Assembly: GCA_025451135.1 (NCBI GenBank)
Contig: JANWKW010000097.1
Coordinates: forward strand, 1-11,420
Length of the DNA: 11,420 nt
Reading direction: 5' to 3'
DNA from: Vulcanimicrobiia bacterium
Lineage (GTDB): Bacteria; Vulcanimicrobiota; Vulcanimicrobiia; Vulcanimicrobiales; Vulcanimicrobiaceae
Positions 6,579 to 11,420 of the stretch are shown one piece after another. Numbering within the stretch: position 1 is the stretch's first letter; the number at the start of each line of letters is the position of its first letter. Position numbers and translations under genes: made by a program. The notes beneath the pieces are model-generated. The model saw only the letters and a list, made by a program, of their open reading frames with translations. It was not told where the DNA came from and made no database searches.

Positions 6579-7480
6579 TGGCGATACTGCGATTGCTCTC
6601 GGTGGCGGCGATGCTCGACGCCTTCGGAACCATCTTGCTCGGCAGCTGGACCCGCATCAACGGGGCGGGCATGTCCTGTCCGCAGTGGCCCGCCTGCCCG
6701 CTGGATGCGGTCTCGCTCTGGGAGTGGACCCACCGGCTCTTCGCCGCGCTGCTCGTGCCGCTGGTGATCGCGATCGTGGTCGCCGCCTGGAAGCAGCGCC
6801 GGGCCGCGCCGGCCACCACCCCGATCGCCGCCGGCATCGTCGCCCTGTTCGTGGTCCAAGCCCTGCTGGGCGCGGCGACGGTGCACCTGAGCAACAGCCC
6901 GATGTCGGTCGTGCTCCATTGGGGCACCGGTATGGCCTTCATCGCCGTCCTCTGCGCGATGGCGATCGTCAGTGGTCCCTCGTACGCCGCTCCGGGCCGA
7001 ACGGCTTCGGACGACAGGAATGGAGACGTCGTGCTGATCGGTGCGCTCGCCGGGACCGCGTTGCTCGCATTCGTGACGATGTGCGTCGGCGCGTACGTCA
7101 GTTCGTCGGGCGCCGGACTCGCGTGCGTCTCCATCCCGGGCTGCTCCGGCAACGTGATCGTCTACACGCAAGGACAGTTCGTCCAGATGCTCCACCGCTT
7201 CATCGCCGGCGCCACCGTGCGGGTCGCGACGGCCACGATCGTGCTGGCGTGGACGCGCGCCGCGACCGCCCGGGTCCGCGCGATCGCGACCATCGGACTC
7301 GCGCTGGTGTTCGTGCAGGTCGTGCTCGGTCTGCTCAACGTCGTGCTTCGCCTGCCGATGGATCTGCGCGAAGCGCACGCTGCCAACGCCGCGCTGGTCT
7401 TCTTGGCGTTTGTCGTCGCCGCGATCTTCGCGGCCCTCGACGCGCGCGCGCCGGACGCAGCCGCGTTGGAAGCGCGATGA
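6578..7480 (+). CDS. ctaA: Heme A synthase (CtaA/COX15)
   Basis: Integral membrane enzyme that oxidises the C8 methyl of heme O to a formyl group, giving heme A for cytochrome c oxidase. 300 residues with about eight membrane helices in two related halves. All four heme-ligand histidines are present: H52 in EWTHR (with the conserved Glu49), H114 in VLHWG, H206 in MLHRF and H267 in EAHAAN. Cys pairs lie in the first extracytoplasmic loop (C34, C40, as in the redox-active pair of Bacillus CtaA) and in the matching loop of the second half (C183, C189). The start is the GTG at 6578, giving a normal N-terminus; GTG 6602 and ATG 6611 are alternatives that would cut into helix 1. The stop overlaps ctaB as ATGA, so the two are co-translated. 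Confidence 0.95.
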   Translation: MAILRLLSVAAMLDAFGTILLGSWTRINGAGMSCPQWPACPLDAVSLWEWTHRLFAALLVPLVIAIVVAAWKQRRAAPATTPIAAGIVALFVVQALLGAATVHLSNSPMSVVLHWGTGMAFIAVLCAMAIVSGPSYAAPGRTASDDRNGDVVLIGALAGTALLAFVTMCVGAYVSSSGAGLACVSIPGCSGNVIVYTQGQFVQMLHRFIAGATVRVATATIVLAWTRAATARVRAIATIGLALVFVQVVLGLLNVVLRLPMDLREAHAANAALVFLAFVVAAIFAALDARAPDAAALEAR

Positions 7481-8388
7481 GAGAGACCCTGTCGCGCCTC
7501 GACGAACCGTCCCAGGGCGGTACGACTGCCTTCCTGACCGCCTACTTCGAACTGACCAAGCCGCGCATCATCGTGCTGCTGCTGATCACGACGCTGGCCG
7601 CGATGGTGATGGCCGCCCGCGGCATCCCGCCGCTCGCGCTGACGTTCTGGACCCTGCTCGGCGGCGCGCTCGCGGCCGGCTCGGCCGGCGCGCTCAACTG
7701 CGTGTTCGACGCCGACATCGACGCGGTCATGCGGCGCACTCGCACCCGCCCGATCCCGACCGGCACGATCTCGCCGGTCCACGCGACCGTCTTCGCGGCC
7801 GCGCTCGGCATCGCGTCGTTCGCGATCCTCTACGTCTTCGCCAATCCGCTCGCGGCCTGGCTCTCGCTCTGCGGGAACGTCTACGATGTCGCGATCTACA
7901 CGATGTGGCTCAAGCGCCGCACGCCGCTCAACATCGTGATCGGCGGCGCGGCCGGCGCGGTTCCGCCGCTGGTCGGCTGGGCCGCGGTCGCCGGCTCGAT
8001 CGGCCCGGCCGCGCTCGGACTGTTCGCGTTGATCTTCTTGTGGACGCCGCCGCACTTCTGGTCGCTCGCGCTGATCGCCGAGACGGACTACGACAAGGCG
8101 AAGATCCCGCTGCTCCCCAACGTGGCCGGGGTGCGGCGCACCAAGCTCGAGATCGTGTGGTACAGCGCCATCCTGGTGGCCGCGTCGCTCGCGCTCTACC
8201 CGCTCCACGTGATGGGCGCGCTCTACTTCGGCGCCGCCGCCGTGCTCGGCGCGGTCTTCATGCTCGACGCGGTCCGCACGCTGCGCGATCCCGAGCAGCG
8301 CTCCGCGCGCACGCTCTTCCGCTTCTCGCTGCTCTATCTCGCGCTGATGTGCGCGGTGATGGTCGCCGACCGCATCTTCCTTGCGTAA
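7477..8388 (+). CDS. ctaB: Protoheme IX farnesyltransferase (heme O synthase)
   Basis: UbiA-superfamily membrane prenyltransferase that attaches farnesyl from farnesyl diphosphate to the 2-vinyl of heme B, giving heme O, the substrate of the preceding gene's product. 303 residues, normal length, with about nine membrane helices. Diagnostic motifs: LTKPRI near residues 26-31, the first Asp-rich motif N74-C-V-F-D78-A-D-I-D82 for Mg-diphosphate binding, the RTRTRPIPTG loop that follows it, WTPPHFWSLA in the middle and the second polar motif D-Y-D-K-A-K-I-P-L-L-P. The ATG start at 7477-7479 overlaps the ctaA stop (ATGA), and the 3' end overlaps the MFS gene by 8 nt. Confidence 0.97.
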   Translation: MRETLSRLDEPSQGGTTAFLTAYFELTKPRIIVLLLITTLAAMVMAARGIPPLALTFWTLLGGALAAGSAGALNCVFDADIDAVMRRTRTRPIPTGTISPVHATVFAAALGIASFAILYVFANPLAAWLSLCGNVYDVAIYTMWLKRRTPLNIVIGGAAGAVPPLVGWAAVAGSIGPAALGLFALIFLWTPPHFWSLALIAETDYDKAKIPLLPNVAGVRRTKLEIVWYSAILVAASLALYPLHVMGALYFGAAAVLGAVFMLDAVRTLRDPEQRSARTLFRFSLLYLALMCAVMVADRIFLA

Positions 8389-9736
8389 GCATCCGGCGAC
8401 GCAGCGGGATCTGCCCCTGCTGCTGACGCTCGGCCTGGGCGTCTTCGCCGGCGCGCTCGACCTGGGCGTCCTCGCGCCCGCGCTGCCCGCGCTCGCGCAG
8501 AATTTCGGGATCGCGCCCGGCGATCTGGCCTGGGTCTTCACGCGCTATCTGCTCGTCACGGTCGCGTCGATCGCGATCGCGGGGACGATGGCGGACCGCT
8601 ACGGCCGGCGCGGCGTCTACATCGCCTGCGTCGCCACGTTCGCGCTCGGCAGTCTGCTCGCGATCCTGGCGCCGAACTATGCGGTCTTCCTGTTCGCGCG
8701 CGGCCTCCAGGCGCTCGGCGCGGGCGGCATCTTCCCGGTCGCGACGGCCGCCATCGGCGACGTCGTGCCCGAGAACCGGCGCGGCGCCGCGCTCGGACTG
8801 GTGGCGGCGACGTGGGGCTTGGCGGCCGTGATCGGCCCGACCTTCGGCGGCATCGTCACCCACTTCATCTCGTGGCGCTGGATCTTCGCGTTCAACATCC
8901 CGCTGGCGCTGACGGTGATCTGGCTCGCGCGCACGCACGTGCCGAGCAGCGCGCCGAACGTCCGCGGCCCGCTCGACAAGCTCGGCCTGGCCGCCCTGTG
9001 CTTGGGCCTGCTCGGTCTGACCTACGGCATCACCGCGACCCGCCTGCCGATCGCCGCGCTCGGACTGCTGGTGCTCGCCGGCTTCGTCTACCTCCAGCGT
9101 TCCGCGCGCGATCCGATCGTGCCGCCGTCGCTGTTCGCGACGCCGCAACTGGTGAAGACGTACGCGCTCGAGATCGCGATCGGCGCGCTCGAGGGGTCGC
9201 TCTTCTTCATCCCGACCGTGCTGGTCGGCGCGCAGAACCTGTCGTACGCCGCCGCCGGTCTGGTGGCCGCGCTCGGTGCGCTCACGTTCGTCGCCGTCAT
9301 CCCGGCGGCCGGGCGCGCGCTCGATCGGATCGGCAGCCGCGACGTGCTGATCGGCGGCGCGCTCTGCACCGAGGCCGGCCTGGCCATCTTCGCGCTCGGA
9401 TTCGGCTCGATCTGGCTCTCGCTGCTCGCCATGATCGTGGCCGGCGTCGGCTTCGGGGCGCTGCTCGGAGCGCCGACGCGCTACATCGTCACCAGCACCG
9501 TCGACGCAGCCAAGCGCGGGACCGCGGTCGGCCTCCTCAGCCAAGCCTTGATCGTCGGCCAGATCCTGGGCGGCTCGATCGCGGGCGGCGTGATGAACGC
9601 CGCCCACAGCCAGAACGGCGGTTATCGCGCCGCCTATCTCAGCTTCGCCGGCATCGCACTGCTCGCGCTCGCCATCACCGCCACGCTCGACGACCGGGCG
9701 AAGGAGCTGGCGCGCAGCGCCGTCCGCGAGCCCTAG
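8381..9736 (+). CDS. MFS transporter, DHA2 (EmrB/QacA-like) drug:H+ antiporter type
   Basis: 451 residues with about 14 predicted membrane helices, the DHA2 arrangement of 12 plus two central ones. Helix 1 carries the acidic residue typical of this family (D27 in GALDLGVLAPALP). Motif A between helices 2 and 3 is GTMADRYGRRG (68-78), motif B is FARGLQALGAGG, and the antiporter motif C lies in helix 5 (WGLAAVIGPTFGG). The substrate is unknown; family members export drugs, dyes, siderophores or metabolites. The start is a TTG at 8381, 8 nt before the end of ctaB, since no ATG or GTG occurs between there and helix 1; it has no clear Shine-Dalgarno, suggesting coupling to ctaB. It ends in a CTAG shared with the stop of the convergent SCO gene. 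Confidence 0.93.
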   Translation: MRKHPATQRDLPLLLTLGLGVFAGALDLGVLAPALPALAQNFGIAPGDLAWVFTRYLLVTVASIAIAGTMADRYGRRGVYIACVATFALGSLLAILAPNYAVFLFARGLQALGAGGIFPVATAAIGDVVPENRRGAALGLVAATWGLAAVIGPTFGGIVTHFISWRWIFAFNIPLALTVIWLARTHVPSSAPNVRGPLDKLGLAALCLGLLGLTYGITATRLPIAALGLLVLAGFVYLQRSARDPIVPPSLFATPQLVKTYALEIAIGALEGSLFFIPTVLVGAQNLSYAAAGLVAALGALTFVAVIPAAGRALDRIGSRDVLIGGALCTEAGLAIFALGFGSIWLSLLAMIVAGVGFGALLGAPTRYIVTSTVDAAKRGTAVGLLSQALIVGQILGGSIAGGVMNAAHSQNGGYRAAYLSFAGIALLALAITATLDDRAKELARSAVREP

Positions 9737-10755
9737 TGAGCCCCGCCGAACATCGCCCGGTAGAGGCGCCAGAAGGCGTAGCCGAGGGCGGCGAAGATCG
9801 CGAGCACGACCAGCAGATCGACGATGCCGTCGAAGCCAGAGACCCCATCGCCGCACATCGCGACCGCCGTATGCGACAGCCACAGGTCGAACCGCGCGAT
9901 CGGATTGCTCGCAAGACCGTCGATCTCGTCGAGTTCCGCGGTGATCTCGGCGGGACTCCACGAGTTGGTATAGATCAGATCGTGGATCTTCCCGGCCTTA
10001 TCGACGATCGCCAGGGTCTCTCCGTGGATGATCCCGGTCGACGGATCGGCGAACGGATTGAGCCCGAAGGCCGCGTCGAAGTCCAAGACCTTGCCCTGCG
10101 GCCCCGTCGCGAACGTCCAACGTGACGGGTCTGCGCCGTACGCGTTCGCGTAGGCCTTGAGCACCTTCGGCGTATCGTACTCGGGATCGAGCGTCACTTC
10201 GAGCAGACCGACGTCCCGCTTCGCATAGATCGTCTGGAGTTCGCGGAACTTCGCGGTCGTCAGCGGACATTCGCGAGCGTCCCGGCACCGGGTGTAGATG
10301 AATCCGATCACCAGGTCTCGGCCGCGATACCTGGCGAGCGAGAACGGCCTGCCGTCCTGGTCGGTCAGCGTGGCGTGCGGCGCCGCGTCGCCGATCGAGA
10401 GCTGCGTGACGTCGCGCTCGGGCGACAGCGCCGTCGCGGCACGACCGGTCTCGACCATCACGTCGCGCAGGGTCGGGGGACTGCCGGTCTCGTCCTCGGT
10501 CGCTGCGATGCTGTCGCCCGCTTGCAACTTCGCCAGAGTCGCGGGCTCGAACCGGTAGACGGCGGTCGCGCCGGCTTCGCGCAACGCCGCATCCCGGCTG
10601 ACGACTGCCTCGCCCTTGCTTGCCAGTACCGTCAGAACCGTACCTCGGAATGCGCCGTGCGCTTGCGCGGGCGCGAGCGCGACGAGGACCGCGAGAATCG
10701 CTCCGGAAGTCCCCACGACTATGAGGTTCCGCCAGTTCGACCGGCGCGCGCGCAT
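9733..10755 (-). CDS. SCO1/SenC-family copper/thiol protein with N-terminal extension
   Basis: Membrane-attached thioredoxin-fold protein. SCO proteins deliver copper to, or reduce cysteines of, the CuA site of cytochrome c oxidase subunit II. 340 residues: signal peptide MRARRSNWRN plus a hydrophobic core ending A-Q-A (cleavage near 32); a domain at 35-104 that recalls the small CusF-like beta-barrel often fused to SCO proteins (F-R-G-T-V and L-Q-A-G-D-S) but lacks its copper-binding methionines; the SCO domain (about 115-290) with YTRC..CP, where Cys157 and Cys163 are spaced CX5C rather than the common CX3C, and the metal-ligand His244 in IIHGETL; and a C-terminal membrane helix (about 310-333). 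The ATG at 10755 is chosen for the signal peptide; GTG 10716 is a shorter option and longer in-frame starts exist upstream. Its 5' end overlaps the divergent gene. Confidence 0.92.
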   Translation of the reverse strand: MRARRSNWRNLIVVGTSGAILAVLVALAPAQAHGAFRGTVLTVLASKGEAVVSRDAALREAGATAVYRFEPATLAKLQAGDSIAATEDETGSPPTLRDVMVETGRAATALSPERDVTQLSIGDAAPHATLTDQDGRPFSLARYRGRDLVIGFIYTRCRDARECPLTTAKFRELQTIYAKRDVGLLEVTLDPEYDTPKVLKAYANAYGADPSRWTFATGPQGKVLDFDAAFGLNPFADPSTGIIHGETLAIVDKAGKIHDLIYTNSWSPAEITAELDEIDGLASNPIARFDLWLSHTAVAMCGDGVSGFDGIVDLLVVLAIFAALGYAFWRLYRAMFGGAH

Positions 10756-11299
10756 GCTCGCGCAACGTTCGTGGACCGAACGCGAGCGCCGGATCGTGGG
10801 CCGCGGGCTCAACGGCCGCGCGGCCATCGCGATCGAACCGGTCATCGGAGTGCTCTTCTTCACGTTTCTCACCTGGGGTATCGTGTGGCGTTCGCAGCAC
10901 GTGGCGTCCGATGCGACCCTCTACAAGATCGCCCCGATCTTCGGGCTGGGCGCCGTGGCCTTCGCCATCTATGCTATCGCGGTCATGGTCGCGCCCATAA
11001 CGGCTTTCCTGCAGACGTTCAAACCGATCTACAAAGTCGACGGCTACGTGCGCTACCGCGAACCCGACGAATACTCCGAGGACGACGCCGTCGGCTACAT
11101 GGCCGCGCTCTTCCACGACCAGACGCCGGCCGGCGAGTGGGAATGCTTCGGGAGCAAGCGCCTGCCGAATCGCACCATCCCGGCGCTGGTCGAGTTCTCG
11201 GAGTACGGCGGCATCCACACGATCGACGGCCATCCGACCGGTCTGCTCCCCGACGCGGATCTGCCGACGCTGGCCATCGGCATCGCGCCCCGGCACTAG
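10721..11299 (+). CDS. Two-helix membrane protein of unknown function
   Basis: 192 residues, no family recognised. A strongly basic N-terminus (R/K-rich, about 1-33) precedes two hydrophobic helices (about 41-56 and 70-92), then a roughly 95-residue soluble domain with an acidic patch (R-E-P-D-E-Y-S-E-D-D, about 112-121) and a mixed alpha/beta end. The basic start puts the N-terminus, and after two helices the C-terminal domain, in the cytoplasm. The ATG at 10721 has GGAAGT 10 nt upstream; the alternative ATG at 10754 lacks one. With 10721 the gene overlaps the divergent SCO gene by 35 bases. Position beside SCO suggests, but does not show, a role near the respiratory chain. Confidence 0.8.
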   Translation: MRFRQFDRRARMLAQRSWTERERRIVGRGLNGRAAIAIEPVIGVLFFTFLTWGIVWRSQHVASDATLYKIAPIFGLGAVAFAIYAIAVMVAPITAFLQTFKPIYKVDGYVRYREPDEYSEDDAVGYMAALFHDQTPAGEWECFGSKRLPNRTIPALVEFSEYGGIHTIDGHPTGLLPDADLPTLAIGIAPRH

Positions 11300-11303
11300 C
11301 GAA

Positions 11304-11323
11304 ACGGCGCCTTTCGGCGCCGT
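11304..11323. terminator. Bidirectional hairpin between convergent genes
   Basis: ACGGCGCC (11304-11311), a 4-base loop and GGCGCCGT (11316-11323) form a perfect 8-bp stem. It starts 4 nt after the plus-strand stop at 11299 and 5 nt after the minus-strand stop at 11329. On the minus strand the loop is GAAA, a stable GNRA tetraloop, followed by TTTC. There is no long T-run on either side, so it may act as a weak intrinsic terminator or an mRNA 3'-end protector for both genes. Confidence 0.6.
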
Positions 11324-11328
11324 CGGGA

Positions 11329-11420
11329 CTACTTTCCGGTCAGCGAGTCTCGCTGGGTGCTCGAGGCGGGCCACATGTGGCCCCAACCCGACGTCAGCAT
11401 GACCGAGGCGCCGATCGCGA
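11329..11420 (-). CDS. 3' end of an unidentified gene (5' part beyond the window)
   Basis: The last 29 codons of a minus-strand frame, ending in TAG at 11329-11331. The tail contains V-M-L-T-S-G-W-G-H-M-W-P and ends D-S-L-T-G-K. 26 of 29 codons end in G or C, and the hairpin at 11304-11323 sits right after the stop, so a real gene end is likely. Too little is present to name it; a partner of SCO/ctaA/ctaB, such as an oxidase gene, would fit the place but is not shown. Competing reading: a plus-strand start at ATG 11399 (M-T-E-A-P-I-A), which has no clear Shine-Dalgarno. Confidence 0.5.
   Translation of the reverse strand, partial: AIGASVMLTSGWGHMWPASSTQRDSLTGK

Noticed and set aside
6685..8388. 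A longer plus-strand frame extending ctaB upstream by about 260 codons
   Set aside because: The extension overlaps ctaA in another frame and is Arg-rich noise. The ATG at 7477 gives a full-length CtaB.
8565..9180. Frequent GCGATCGC-like words, suggesting a HIP1-type repeated octamer
   Set aside because: They fall in Ile/Ala/Asp codons of GC-rich membrane proteins. Without a genome-wide count, enrichment cannot be claimed.
8258..9961. A 567-codon minus-strand frame opposite the MFS gene
   Set aside because: Low-complexity Arg/Glu/Asp composition with no hydrophobic pattern; the plus strand encodes a clear 14-helix transporter.
9998..11386. A 462-codon minus-strand frame at the right end
   Set aside because: It crosses the SCO gene out of frame and the membrane protein antisense, with composition typical of a shadow frame.
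1..11420. tRNA, rRNA, CRISPR arrays, insertion sequences and att-like repeats
   Set aside because: Looked for but not seen: no repeat-spacer pattern, no transposase or integrase, no terminal inverted repeats, and gaps between genes too short for structured RNA genes.

Overview
The window is GC-rich chromosomal DNA packed with genes: no gap longer than about 135 bases, and many junctions where stop and start codons overlap. Starts are often GTG or TTG. I see no mobile element, CRISPR array, tRNA or rRNA. The heme A synthesis genes and a SCO protein point to an aerobe with an aa3/caa3-type terminal oxidase. Lipobox-bearing lipoproteins and a proline/serine-rich linker after a signal peptide suggest a poorly characterised, high-GC environmental lineage. 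Candidatus Eremiobacterota or a similar deep-branching soil phylum is my guess from overall style only, not from any marker gene.

Left half (1-5636, all minus strand): one tightly coupled run of seven genes, read right to left. In order: a small lipoprotein resembling the PrcB C-terminal domain family; a divergent alanine-racemase-fold PLP protein; a GH130 glycoside phosphorylase/hydrolase; a small single-pass membrane protein; peptide chain release factor 3 (prfC); a second small lipoprotein; and a PLP-dependent threonine dehydratase/serine racemase-type enzyme that runs off the left edge. Four of the six junctions overlap (TTGA, TGATG, GTGA, GTGA) and the other two gaps are 5 and 10 nt, so this looks like one transcription unit with translational coupling.

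A 133-base divergent intergenic region (5637-5769) probably holds the promoters for this run and for the rightward genes.

Right half (5770-9736, plus strand): an orphan secreted protein, then ctaA (heme A synthase), ctaB (heme O synthase/protoheme IX farnesyltransferase) and a 14-TM DHA2-type MFS transporter. The last three overlap by 4 and 8 nt. CtaB converts heme B to heme O and CtaA converts heme O to heme A, the cofactor of cytochrome c oxidase.

Far right: a SCO-family copper/thiol protein on the minus strand (9733-10755) meets the MFS gene tail-to-tail in a shared CTAG. It overlaps head-to-head with a two-TM membrane protein on the plus strand (10721-11299). SCO proteins help insert copper into the CuA site of oxidase subunit II, so this arm complements ctaA/ctaB. 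A hairpin at 11304-11323 separates the membrane protein from the 3' end of a probable minus-strand gene that leaves the window. The oxidase structural subunits are not in the window and may lie beyond the right edge.
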